From Plenodomus lindquistii (taxonomy: Eukaryota; Ascomycota; Dothideomycetes; Pleosporales; Leptosphaeriaceae): DNA of 64,000 bases. A program made the translations under genes and the position numbers. The stretch lies in NCBI GenBank assembly GCA_025504975.1, contig JANUWI010000005.1:1302001-1366000 (forward strand), in the 5' to 3' direction. Shown piece by piece: positions 1 through 10,272 of the stretch (positions are counted from its first letter, which is position 1; each line of letters starts with the position of its first letter). The notes below the pieces were generated by a model. The model saw only the letters and a program-made list of their open reading frames with translations, did not search any database and had not been told where the DNA came from.

Positions 1-1
1 A

Positions 2-1948
2 AGCAAGCCCTCGCCAAATGATTTGTTTGATTGCTCAAACCTGATACCAGATCACTCGACCGACAAAGACGACATCATTCTGTCATCAGCAATGTCGAAG
101 AGTGCTGCATCTTCGATCAGTGGGAGAATCGAGATCCCACCGACGGCTTCAGGTGGCACTGCTCATACATCGTCTCACTGTCTCGATGTCGAGTCTCACA
201 ACCCCAAGCATCATGACTTCACGGGGCACTCAATGCAGCCTCGTGTGCCCTTTGGATTGAACTCACCACCTCCACTACCAGTACTGCTTCCATCGGGATT
301 CAAACTATCACCGCCTCCCTTGCCTGAGGTGTATGATGTTCAGAGGCTCAACGCATCCTCACGGCGTAAATCATTTGTTGACAGGTTGGATCACGAGCAA
401 GAGGAATTGAGGGACGCTCGGGACCATATGCTGGGTTCGCGATTTAGACTTCGAGCTCGACGAAATGAGCTCCGAGATGCACGTATGGCGGCAAGCTCCA
501 AGGACGGATCTCTCCTCAACATGTTACGGCAGCTTTTCTTTAAGCATGGTCTTCCGAAATACATCCAAGACGAACTTGAACAAGCTACGGATCTTCGCGA
601 TAAGCTTGGTCCTATGGAGGCCAGCTATGATGCTCTCGAGATGGAGTATGCTACTGAGGAGTACAACTATACACTCCAGGAAACCACTTTTATTGAGGGG
701 CTTGTGCAAAATGACCTGGTCCCTATCAACCCGCCTCGCCGGAATCTAGGAGATTCACAAGTTGCTCGTTTGACGTCTTTCGCAGTCGGTGTGACTCAAG
801 AGTACGCAATGTCTCTAGCCAATCTTGAACTCCTTGATGACCTTGATCGTCCTCTACCCACGGACGAGACTGAAGTCGTTAGAAGCTCGCGTTTCTCGCA
901 AAGCAAGAGCGATGCAGTCGCAATTTCTGACCACGGTCAAATATCTCGGGATTCACACACACGTATTTGGGCAATGAGAATGGAAAGAATAGATCAGTGG
1001 CTCGACGACCAGCTTTCCGAGATGCCACTGCGCGCATATCAATCGAGGGCGTACCAACTCACTGATACGATCCGTGATTTGACCGACGAGTATTGGAAAG
1101 AGCCGGCAACGCAGGGCTTGCTACCTGAGTTTCACACAGGCGACTCAACGATCTCGAGCGCTTCTATTAGTCCTCACACCTCTCTCAAAGCTCAGGGGCT
1201 AAGTCGTGGATCAAGGCTCTCGCAGACAAACGGCCCGGTCCATTCTGCGGGAGATGACGACAAACACGGATTGATGGAAGAACACGATACGAACAGAGTG
1301 TTGGAACTGATTAGTAGCTCGATCACCGCTGGGAACGATGAAGTGAACCGGTCACTGCACATTGTTGGTGGGATTGCTGTTTCAACCTCGACCGATCAAT
1401 CACTCAGCCGTCGCTCATCTTCAAGCATAGATCGAGGAACTGCCTCCACTTCGCACGACTCTTGTTCTGGAGGACATGGCACAGTTCGACCCGTCAAACG
1501 ATCTACTGACCACGGGTCACATGCGAGCAATTCCTACCGCCATCATTACTCAGCGTCCAGCAGTCAAAGCGCACCACCAACGCCAACACGACGCATCAAT
1601 GAACAAGTGGCAAAATCTCGAGTGCGATCGAGTTCTGACAGCTTCGACGAAGACATAGACAGAGTTTGGAACGATACCATGCCTCTGACAGAGGCCCTCG
1701 CACCATGCGGACCAACAACGAAATTGTTTACTTATGGTATGGACGCCTTATATCATGAGGCTGTTCCTAGTTCTCCACTACTGGTGGCAGCTCTGATTCC
1801 GCTACCACCAAGTCCCGCACTGATCTCAACTTCCATGGTAGATGTACCGACACTTCTGCGATCACAAGTGCTTGAAGTCCCTCCTGGCGTTGTTTGTGAC
1901 GAAGGCACTGCTCACACAATTGATCATACATTGTCCTCATTCACCTAA
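2..1948 (+). CDS. Coiled-coil family protein A (5'-partial, function unknown)
   Basis: The frame is open from the window edge and the first in-frame methionine lies well inside, so the true start is probably upstream. About 648 codons are visible, ending in TAA... TAA-type stop at 1948. After a Ser/His-rich leader there is a proline-rich stretch (SPPPLPVLLP) and then a long charged helical region. Its core holds GPMEASYDALEMEY around codon 200, counted from the TTG at 23. Further on is a helix with ERIDQWLDDQLSEMP. The same core occurs in three other genes of this window (5385-6959, 12066-13361, 16156-17817), so this is a local paralogous family. The C-terminal half is Ser/Thr-rich and looks disordered. 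I recognise no enzymatic domain. Its relatives each face a DUF6590 gene head-to-head; the partner of this one would lie to the left of the window. Coding confidence is good, function unknown. Confidence 0.75.
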   Translation, partial: SKPSPNDLFDCSNLIPDHSTDKDDIILSSAMSKSAASSISGRIEIPPTASGGTAHTSSHCLDVESHNPKHHDFTGHSMQPRVPFGLNSPPPLPVLLPSGFKLSPPPLPEVYDVQRLNASSRRKSFVDRLDHEQEELRDARDHMLGSRFRLRARRNELRDARMAASSKDGSLLNMLRQLFFKHGLPKYIQDELEQATDLRDKLGPMEASYDALEMEYATEEYNYTLQETTFIEGLVQNDLVPINPPRRNLGDSQVARLTSFAVGVTQEYAMSLANLELLDDLDRPLPTDETEVVRSSRFSQSKSDAVAISDHGQISRDSHTRIWAMRMERIDQWLDDQLSEMPLRAYQSRAYQLTDTIRDLTDEYWKEPATQGLLPEFHTGDSTISSASISPHTSLKAQGLSRGSRLSQTNGPVHSAGDDDKHGLMEEHDTNRVLELISSSITAGNDEVNRSLHIVGGIAVSTSTDQSLSRRSSSSIDRGTASTSHDSCSGGHGTVRPVKRSTDHGSHASNSYRHHYSASSSQSAPPTPTRRINEQVAKSRVRSSSDSFDEDIDRVWNDTMPLTEALAPCGPTTKLFTYGMDALYHEAVPSSPLLVAALIPLPPSPALISTSMVDVPTLLRSQVLEVPPGVVCDEGTAHTIDHTLSSFT

Positions 1949-4204
1949 CGAGTTACAGGGCTCGTCACTTGCATTAAGGCTGCATGACAATTGCTCAAAT
2001 CAGAAGAGCGAATCGTCAGACAACGGCGCTCGCAAAGGTGACGCGCTTAAAGACTTCTGCCTTCGTTGATCCCCTCTTGTAGATAGTGCTGGAACACTCT
2101 ATGATGTTTGACCTTCCACATTCTTTCGTTACATTCCTGAGTTTGCTTTTCACTCCTCGCCGTCAATATATACCCATCTATGTCATTGCTTGGTTGAATC
2201 AGCTACTTCTTGGTCCCTTGGTCAATATCACTATGTCGCAGTCACAGTGTCCACACTTGTTTCTTTCAGATTGATCAGAGTGCTAGTCTTGGACGTATGT
2301 TGCCACAGTCTTGTCCGCGAAGAAGTTTGACGGACTTGCAATGTAACGGGACTAGTATTGACTATCAATGAGTAACATATGTTCTATGCACTTCTGACGT
2401 CGCAGGTTACAGTCCCACATTCCAATCCAATCTATTGTCCTCGACGGGAAGGCTTATTTCCTGTTGGTAAATATGCAGCTGATTTGCCGCCTTAAGCCAT
2501 AATAATCACAGACTTCCCCTTTTCTTATCTTTGAGCGCTTCATATCTCTTTCCGAGGCAGCCAAGGCCGCGCTCTCTTTATCGCGAACGTTGCTTGTTAA
2601 GATGTGGAAGCCGTACGATTGGCTAGGCTACGAATAAGCGCGGGCCCGAACTAATATCAGTGTCTGACCAATATACTCCAACTCCTGCTTGCACAAGATC
2701 TTGTTTGTCTGACGACTGCCAGTCTGGTCTGACCAGTATGACGTGGAGATGTGTTGCTGGCAAATTGCAGCAAAGACTTTTGACGCAAGCCGCCTGATAC
2801 CGATACCCCGTATGTCTCGGCCGTGTCGGTGCAAATCTGTCGAGTTTTTTTTGCGTGCGGAAACTCTCTAAGCCTTCTATGTCAGATGCACATCGGATCC
2901 TTGACATCATACAGTAGCAAGCTGCAGAATATACCCCGCAATCACGTTCAACTTGGCAGTTCTCCGTTGGCCCCTTACAGCACACCTCGACTCTCTAAGA
3001 TTAAGTCAAGAAGGTCCTCATGCGACACATGTGAGATGAATTCCAACGTCAGATATGTGTCAAAAACATCTCTTGAGATCGTTTCATAAATGCCTGAATG
3101 GATGAGAAGGCAATGAGGCGAAAGCCAGGGTGAATTCTGACACGGCAGTCAAGGCGTTGGGGACGCACTATCAGCCCACTCGATTGAGGTTCCTGCTGTG
3201 AGTGGCCGCACAGGAGTAGCCGGTCGAGATCCACCACTGTCACTTTTTATCGTCGCAAACACTGTTTTCACAGATAGTAAAACACTAATTGACGTTGTAA
3301 TAAGGTTGTGGAGACTGCGACGATCGCTCTCAATAAATTCTGCCCTATGCGCGGTCCTGCGAGCAGTCTTCATGCCTCAGGTTTTCCGGTCAATTCTGCG
3401 AAAGGACGGCCCGCTGCTTAGGCAGGTGGGACTTTGCGGGAGGACCACGCCTGGGCCCTCCCGAGCCCTGTCAGCCCCGTCAAGGACCCACCTTTGGTAT
3501 GGGTATAGTGGGGCGCGCTAATTTTGCTTATCGCAGTTTATCTGGCATGAGAAACGACATGGATATTGCAACTGTTGTAGAAACTGAGGCTTAAATTTGC
3601 TTGGATCGCTGATACGATAAAGCTCCTCCGAGACTTGTATGCTTATGGCTTGAAGCACTTCCGTACATATTTGGGTCATGCATGATGTAGCCTCTGATTG
3701 GCAGGCTGAAAGCGCCAGGTGGAATTGCCTGATTGAAGGCAAGGACTGGAGTCTTTCGCACGAATGAAGATTGAAGGGATGACAAAACTGCAGGAATAGC
3801 CTTGCACGTACCGGGTTCAAGTTGTCATGCGGACTCCTGGGTCGTACACATGTGACTCTACGTGTAAACCTTGTGCCCAGTGGGCTGGGACATCTACATA
3901 TGATGGGCCAAATCTGGGCCGCTTATGCCTGGGATTCGATGCAAGAATCATGCAAGCAGGTTGCGTGGCATGTTGTGGTCAGATATGTGCATGTACCTCT
4001 TGAACGGACATGGAACTGCTAACCTTTGTATACAGTCGTGCTTGCAACCAACGCCGGGCAGATGCCACGAGTCTCTCGGTCTGATAAGTCGTTATGTGTA
4101 TTCATGTGCAATGTGTCCGTGCTGTAGGTAAACTACCCTGCGGCCTAGACGCTATGATGACCGCATTCTCTTGCGAGCGTAAGCCTTCCTTTTTCAAGCT
4201 TTAT
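1949..4204. other. Intergenic, no gene supported
   Basis: About 2.3 kb between coiled-coil gene A and the hAT-type element. Both strands carry only short overlapping open frames with no recognisable domain, splice-joined exon series or RNA gene. The reading frames are broken often, as expected for non-coding or old decayed sequence. Confidence 0.5.
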
Positions 4205-4212
4205 CGTCTGAG
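4205..4212. repeat. Left copy of 8-bp target-site duplication
   Basis: CGTCTGAG lies immediately left of the terminal inverted repeat and is repeated exactly at 4737-4744, immediately right of the element. An 8-bp duplication is the hallmark of hAT-superfamily insertion. Confidence 0.9.
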
Positions 4213-4315
4213 TAGGCTGGCAAATGGGTAGGACTGGGGTCGGGGTTGGGTTAGCTTACATAAGACCTAACCCCAACCCAGCTATATAACCCCATTTTTT
4301 CGACTGCCAAGCAGG

Positions 4316-4352
4316 TTGAGGTAAGGCTCAGGTCTCACGGGCTAAAGGTTAG
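4316..4352. repeat. Internal inverted repeat of the MITE, left arm
   Basis: This arm (TTGAGGTAAGGCTC...GGTTAG) matches the reverse complement of 4597-4633 at 35 of 37 positions. The two mismatches are both A/G differences. It gives the element a nested-hairpin architecture. It also contains TTAGGGTTAGG-like sequence just downstream, which is part of the element and not a telomere. Confidence 0.8.
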
Positions 4353-4596
4353 GGTTAGGTCTTACGTAAGTAGGTTAAGCTAGGTTAGTAACTGTGCGTA
4401 ACCTCTCTAGCACGCGTAGAATTTTTTTTCACGCGTGTACTACGTGTATTCTACTATAATAAATGCCTATACTAATTTTTACGTGCTACGTAGGTATATA
4501 GTAGGCAGCGCAACGTGATAAAATTTAATAAAACTTAACCTGTTACCTAACCTATAGGTTAACCCGTACCCACGCTTAGACTACCCCAGTCCTACT

Positions 4597-4633
4597 CTAA
4601 CCCTTAGCCCGTGAGACCCGAGCCTTACCTCAA
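4597..4633. repeat. Internal inverted repeat of the MITE, right arm
   Basis: Reverse-complement partner of 4316-4352, with 35 of 37 positions pairing. Confidence 0.8.
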
Positions 4634-4736
4634 CCCCAAGATCACGTGACCCCAACCTAACCCCAACCCACGCTCGGGCCAACGTAACCCAACCCGTACC
4701 CAACCTCTGGGTACACCCTACCCATTTGCCAGCCTA

Positions 4737-4744
4737 CGTCTGAG
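4737..4744. repeat. Right copy of 8-bp target-site duplication
   Basis: CGTCTGAG, identical to 4205-4212, directly abutting the right terminal inverted repeat of the hAT-type element. Confidence 0.9.
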
Positions 4745-5384
4745 GCATTCATTCGTAATCGCGCTTGCATGGAGACGGGAGGTCAGGATTGGTTGCGACA
4801 CACATCTGCTGATAGCCTCTTTGCCAAGCACACTGTTGCCTGGTATCTCTGATGTGTGCGCATCCGTGAGCGATGATGTCGGACTCTAGGAACATGATTT
4901 CGATAGATGGCTGAATATCAAAGATGCTCCGTTCTGCAGAGATCAAATCATCGTGGCCGCAAGAAAGGAAGATCGTCCTAGCTCTCCAAGGACAGCGATC
5001 TCGGCAAACAAGACCTCTGGTCATGTATGGAGTGTCCGGATTGGCATACGACTGCCACCTGCTAGGAGTTAAGGCTGGCATCGAGGAAGGATTCTTTGGG
5101 CCCTTGCCTATGAAGTAGAAATCGAGGAGGTAGGCAGGGTACGCATCCAAGGCTGGTCCGCATCTTCAGCGTGATTGACAAACAACGAAGGAAGCCAAGC
5201 TCCACACCTGAATTATTCGAGAATGACGATTTTGAATGCCAGACAGACTCTCTCCAGATAATCATGTTTAGATACACCAATCCCCTTCACTACGATCGAA
5301 CTATTTTGAGCTATTGTAATATTGGGCCTTGGAACGTCCCTTTCTCCAATCTGGTCACAGACTCATCAGGGTCCGCGCAACGAG
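4745..5384. other. Intergenic; possible gene relic on minus strand
   Basis: Between the transposon and coiled-coil gene B. A 133-codon minus-strand frame at 4749-5150 has protein-like composition (for example RTIFLSCGHDDLISAER). It lacks a convincing start, a complete domain or flanking exons. It could be a decayed gene cut off near the MITE insertion, but I cannot name a family, so I do not call a gene. Confidence 0.3.
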
Positions 5385-6959
5385 TCATTGAGATTCTGCA
5401 AGAACCGATGAAGCAGCGAAGTCTGGTCTTGGACATACCAAAAAGGGATTCTGCTGTCTTTCGGGACCCGTTCGAAGGGCGTAATGACCTAGTGGTGTCG
5501 TGGCTGATTCAAGCAGCAGAGCTTCTAGAAGAGAAGACCCTGGTGGCGGATCTCTCCATTGTGGTAGAGATGCTGATATAGATACTGAAGTAGAATCTGG
5601 ACGCCCTCTTGCATTCGTCGAATCAACCCATTCAAATTCTGAGGCGGCTGACATCCTCCTTTTCCATGGTTCGACAGTGATTTTCAACGGCGCACCAAGA
5701 AATTCGTCTTGATTCTGCTGTTCTGATGTTGTAGGTAATCTCTCCACCCATTTTTTTGTGTTGTCTTGCGAAGAGAACCATGCGTCAATTGTACTGGATG
5801 ATCCAGGCAAAGCTCTTGGTCGAGAGATTACAGGTTCGGATCTTGAAAGGGAACTCTCCTCCCGTGTATGGAACAGTACGTCTGGAAAATTGGGCTCTTC
5901 AAATTCAATACCGTCTCGATGACAGGAAAGTTTGAGCGCTTGCATTTCGGCTTGCGCTGTCTCGAGTTGTCGTTCCAGCTGCTCTCTTTGCAGCCTCGAA
6001 TCCTCGAAAAATTGAGCGTCAGTGTCCGCCAGGATTTCACCTGTGCGCCGAGCTATATCGCGTTCATCTAGTTGCTCACGAAGATCAAATTCGAAATTGT
6101 AGAGACGCTCGAGGAGATTCCCTACGTGACCCATACTGAGATATAGTCTTTTCAAGACAGCAGGTTCCCCAGGTTCTGGATCAAAAGTGCCCTTATCCTT
6201 GGAAGATTGACGCGTGTTCGGTTCGGTAATATTGTGCATGTGCGTATACGCCATTTCTTCAACCCTCTGCAGTTGATATTCGTGATTTGAAAGAAGCTCT
6301 TCGAGAGGTGCAGCACGGTCCCGGGCGGTATCCATACTATCCTTGTACGTTACAAGTTTTTGATGGAGATGCCTTAATGCATGTGGACTGGGATCGGTAT
6401 TGATCGTAGCCATGAAGAGCTCCACGGCACTTATGAAATCAGTCGCAACGAGCTGGAACATATGTTCATGTTGACGACGATTGTTGTTCTCTCTCCCAAG
6501 ATTCGTTCGAACGGCCAGGATCATGTCTCTGAGTGACGAGATTTGAGGCCTGGCCGACATCCATGTTTGTATAGAATTAGCCTGAAAAGAGCTCTTTGTT
6601 CGTGAGATTTCGATGCGAGCTAAATTTTCGCCTTCCAAACCCTTTTCCTGGACGCTTCTCTGGGCATCGCGATTCGTACACGGAGGGAACATAGCGGATT
6701 CCAGCCTGTCATGTGTCAAATGCGTTTCAGATTGAGCTGTGTCTCCGTTGTCATATCCTGAAGCAGTTTTGCGATCTTCCAGTTGCAGTATTGGACTGTC
6801 TTCACGATCCAACGACGAGGCATATGTGCTGTCTTTCATCCTGCGCGATGTCAGCTTACAAGTCCTCACGCGAAAATTCGAGATAATCTTCCTAAATACC
6901 TCGATATCTCTGTGGGCTGATGCGACTGACATGATCGCGATGATGATAACTCCTGACAT
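5385..6959 (-). CDS. Coiled-coil family protein B (function unknown)
   Basis: A single open frame of 524 codons. The first 40 residues (MSGVIIIAIMSVASA and following) are hydrophobic and unlike the relatives, so the real start may be the methionine at 6839. The middle is a long charged coiled coil, with a degenerate form of the family core around residues 212-230 (DRAAPLEELLSNHEYQL, compared with GPMEASYDALE in gene A). A second heptad-like stretch follows (LEERLYNFEFDLREQL-type residues). The C-terminus is Ser/Pro-rich. The gene faces the DUF6590 gene at 7292 head-to-head across a few hundred bases and looks intact. No catalytic or transport motif is visible. The family assignment is an inference from the shared core and the repeated neighbourhood. 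Confidence 0.65.
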   Translation of the reverse strand: MSGVIIIAIMSVASAHRDIEVFRKIISNFRVRTCKLTSRRMKDSTYASSLDREDSPILQLEDRKTASGYDNGDTAQSETHLTHDRLESAMFPPCTNRDAQRSVQEKGLEGENLARIEISRTKSSFQANSIQTWMSARPQISSLRDMILAVRTNLGRENNNRRQHEHMFQLVATDFISAVELFMATINTDPSPHALRHLHQKLVTYKDSMDTARDRAAPLEELLSNHEYQLQRVEEMAYTHMHNITEPNTRQSSKDKGTFDPEPGEPAVLKRLYLSMGHVGNLLERLYNFEFDLREQLDERDIARRTGEILADTDAQFFEDSRLQREQLERQLETAQAEMQALKLSCHRDGIEFEEPNFPDVLFHTREESSLSRSEPVISRPRALPGSSSTIDAWFSSQDNTKKWVERLPTTSEQQNQDEFLGAPLKITVEPWKRRMSAASEFEWVDSTNARGRPDSTSVSISASLPQWRDPPPGSSLLEALLLESATTPLGHYALRTGPERQQNPFLVCPRPDFAASSVLAESQ

Positions 6960-7291
6960 TGTCCTACTTCGGACATAGCTGCTTGATTGACTTGGTTGAG
7001 GCCGCGTTATGATATGCGAAGAGAGAGAGAGAGAGCCTAAGGTGTGGCAGCCATCAAGACTGAAAAGGACGCTAGGGAGACCTAGGTCACGGAGCGGAGC
7101 GCCTGCATGCTGGCCCCCCTGACCGCACTAAGCGCACTCACCGGAATTGATGCGCAATGACCTGGCAACCCTCTCTCAGTGCCATTTTGGCCGTCACGCA
7201 CTTTTCGAGCCTCGTCCACGTGATTAATGGCTAGATGGGTCTTATATAGGCGCTTCTCCTGGGTCAACCAGCGGATGCCCTGTGCTTCTCA
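6960..7291. promoter_or_regulatory. Shared divergent promoter region, coiled-coil B / DUF6590-1
   Basis: About 330 bp (450 bp if gene B starts at 6839) between two head-to-head genes. It contains a (GA)7 microsatellite at 7021-7035. The arrangement would allow co-regulation; no specific transcription-factor site can be assigned by eye. Confidence 0.4.
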
Positions 7292-9192
7292 ATGGCTTCT
7301 CCAAGCGAGTGGCCGCACTACGACTCTGGGCGTAGGCTCCGCTATCAATACGACCATATCCACAATATATATATGTATGAGAATGGAACTCAGGTGCAAG
7401 TTTCCTCATCTCATCAGGGGTGCGTGCTCAGCTCAGTGACTGTCCTCTACCTATACTTCATACAGCTGATTTGCTTTCCACGACAGCCAGAGCGGGACCT
7501 TGATGCCGCACACCGCTTCTGCTACCAATACTACAGGATACGTCGATAACTTGATCAATGGCTTTGCCGACATTACAATCAGTGGGAGGCCCTCGGGAGC
7601 GGCCGCCACCCCCGTCAATTGGGATCGAACCATACCTTCTGTTGCGTCGCAGCCACCGGCTTGGCCGGTTGACCACATTTCACAGTCACAACGGGGATCC
7701 CGCAATCCGAGCGTGTATCACAATGATGCTAGAAGCCTTCAATCCGCATCTGGAACTGCATATCCTAGCACATATATCACTCAGCCAACCCAGTCCACTA
7801 GCGTTGCAGCTTCGAAGTTGAGCGATACGGAGATACTGAACCAGGTGAGTCGGAAGGTGGTGCTAGACCCTGGCGAAGCAGATACTCCATTGGACTTTCC
7901 GCTCAAAGGTGAGCGACCGCATCGGATGATCAAGGGGACCCACGGAAATATGGAGAAGCTTGACCCTAGTGAGTAGCTGAGGTGACCAATAATGGTGAGG
8001 CCAACAGAACCAAGGCTGATCAGCTGTCAGGCTTCCAGATCCTGTCACCCAGCAAATTCAAACGAGGTTTCGTGTTCCGTGTTTTGTGGCCTGAACTCGC
8101 TGGTGACTCACTTCAAAACATCACAGTCCCAAGTACGTGCCACTGGAAGGGTGAAAAGATATTCTGCAAGATTCGCTGGTTCGTGGTGGTACGCGAGGGC
8201 CACTATAGTTCCACTTGCTTGTGAGTTATTGCGACTGTCCCAGAGAGGAGGTCACTTATACCCGCAGGTCCATCCAAACATATGGAGGCAGAGGCGTCCC
8301 CGCCCAAAAGCCAAAGCATCACCATGCTATCATGTACACTGGTCCGAACGCGCCGAGCGCAACCCCCTCGGAGCTCTGTGTAGGGGAGCCAGGCCTTGGG
8401 GCTCCTATACGCGTTACTCCTACCAAGCGGTATGGCTCCATGGACCCTTTTTCACGTGTCAACTTTGTCAAAGTCTACACCGTGGAACACAACGTCAAGG
8501 TCGAGAGCTTTGGCTATGTTGATCGTGACGAAGAATGGAAACTCATCACCCAATTCAATTCGCACTGGAATTTGGCGACCACCAATACCCTACCTATAGC
8601 AAGTCAACAAAACCATCCTAGTAGCACTATGCAGGATTTCCGTACACTTTCGAGAAGCTTGTCATATGGCGAATCGTCTTATGCCGAGTCATCGCATAGC
8701 TCTACATATCCGTATCCTATGCAACCAATCCGGGAGTATACAGGATCACACCAACAGTCGACATCTAGTCAATACGGCACATTGAGTCAGTACCCCTTAC
8801 TAAGCGATCACATCGGCTCAAGTCAATATCCGACATCCGCTCAATACACCACTCACAGTCAATATAGCGTGCCAAGTTCGCAAGCTACGTCGGATCCATA
8901 CAATGCGTCACGTCAGTACAATACATTAAGCCAATATATTAGCTCAGGGCATAATGCCGCGAGTTACGAGCAGCAGCCGCAAGTTAGGGACCACGGCCAT
9001 GATGAATACTATGCCAGTCAACGGGGAGATACCTCGTCCTCACATTCTAATAATAACGACCGAGTAGTTGTATATGACGACTGCGATATCAATTTTCAGA
9101 TTTCCCGTCGAAGTCGGGCAGACTCACATGTTTCTGATCGGAGCTCCGGGAAAAAACCTGACCGCAGTGCTGGGAAAAAACGACGACAATAG
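7292..9192 (+). CDS. DUF6590-domain protein 1
   Basis: Four exons, 7292-7419, 7487-7968, 8031-8220 and 8268-9192, give 574 aa with all phases consistent. The N-terminus (MASPSEWPHY) resembles other members of this fungal family. A disordered Ser/Thr/Pro region follows. The DUF6590-type domain spans about residues 204-368: LDPSFQILSPSKFKRGFVF, VLWPE, IRWFVVVREGHYSS, IQTYGGRGV, and SRVNFVKVYTVEHNVKV. Past the domain is a stretch rich in SQY motifs, and the protein ends in a basic tail (SGKKPDRSAGKKRRQ) that could be a nuclear localisation signal. The biochemical function of DUF6590 is unknown to me. The gene diverges from coiled-coil gene B and shares two intron positions with the other two DUF6590 copies here. 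Confidence 0.85.
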
Positions 9193-10272
9193 GTTTTCTT
9201 TCATTATACGTATATCACGACATGGAGCGTCGGCTCCACCACAAGAGCTATCTTATTTCCTGAATAATTCTGTTTTCATGTATTCCGATTTAAACTAGTC
9301 CGAAGCCAAAGCTTGAAGATGCTTCTCGTTGGCAGCTCATATACGCATGTTTGGCTGCATACCCCATACGCGCTGGCATTTCAGTCCATCACTATCTTGT
9401 AAACACTACAATTTTCTGCTTCCAAACCTTTCCATTGTTCGAAGATTCAGCCAACGCTCTGCAGTTTACATGAACTCTCATGTCTTCGACTCATGGTCTG
9501 CTAGTCATGGGTGCTCAGGTTGTTTAGTGGGTCGCATGCATTAGCGCCCGCGATGGATACTGGTCCTCCAGTTCACGACACACCTCAGGAACTGGATACG
9601 CATGGGGCGATCGGTTAGCTTTGGTGTATCCTTGTATATCACGAATTCTTCCGGTGTATGCTAATACTGACGGTAGAGATTTTGACGTGCTGCGCATGCA
9701 TGGACACGCTTAAGCGAATGAAAGTGTGTACAGCTTTCCTAGCTCGAGTGCCCAGCGCGAAATTCAACTATTCTGGTAGTTAAGTGGATAGAGCACTGTT
9801 CACAGGCCATAATACGGCTTTTTCAGCACTTAAAAGCCCCTGTTTAGTATCGATTTGGATAGCTTTACTGTGCGTTTCCTGACCAAATTTTTCCACGGTA
9901 GGCACCCGAGCCAGGGAAAAGCTGTATTTGACGGGTTGCACTAAAATTAACCCTGCGGAAATTGAAAACATGAATTGTGGCCAGAAGGACAGTATTCTAA
10001 TGTCGCGAATTCGGACTAGATCTCCGCGAATGCGGTACAATTGCCTGTGAGACAGGTACGTGAAACCGAGCAGATAGGAGCAGATGTGAAATGCCGACAC
10101 AAGGAAATATCATGCAATTTAAATGATATCATAACTTTATGCACCGGCGGAACTGCGTATGTTGCAGAATCGTATCTCTCGCTCAAGGGCTAGGGCCCCA
10201 AACAAATAGCCTCAAACATAGAAGGAAATAATTGTGATGAGTCTGCGTATGGTGCAGTACTCATGCATGCCA
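9193..10272. other. Intergenic between two DUF6590 genes, no gene seen
   Basis: Downstream of DUF6590-1 and downstream of the minus-strand DUF6590-2, so it lies between converging 3' ends. Only short unrelated frames are present. No RNA gene or repeat was recognised. Confidence 0.5.

Larger units (their letters stand above)
4213..4736. mobile_element. Non-autonomous hAT-type MITE, 524 bp
   Basis: The element starts TAGGCTGGCAAATGGGTAGG (4213-4232) and ends with its exact reverse complement (4717-4736), a 20-bp perfect terminal inverted repeat. It is bounded by perfect 8-bp duplications CGTCTGAG (4205-4212 and 4737-4744). The size, the 8-bp duplication and the TAGG.TGGCAAA-type terminus fit hAT elements. 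There is no transposase frame, so it would need to be moved by a related autonomous element. Inside, a second inverted repeat pairs 4316-4352 with 4597-4633 (35 of 37 positions match), so the whole single strand could fold into a long hairpin. Perfect ends and duplications suggest a fairly recent insertion. Confidence 0.9.

Noticed and set aside
4349..4360. Telomere-like TTAGGGTTAGG sequence
   Set aside because: Only two partial units, and they are inside the internal inverted repeat of the MITE, so this is not telomeric DNA.
4749..5150. Minus-strand frame with hydrolase-like feel (RTIFLSCGHDDLISAER)
   Set aside because: No catalytic triad, start or neighbouring exons could be found; left as an unexplained relic.
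9770..9860. tRNA A-box-like sequence (TAGTTAAGTGGATAGAGC)
   Set aside because: No matching B-box/T-arm or cloverleaf follows at the right distance.
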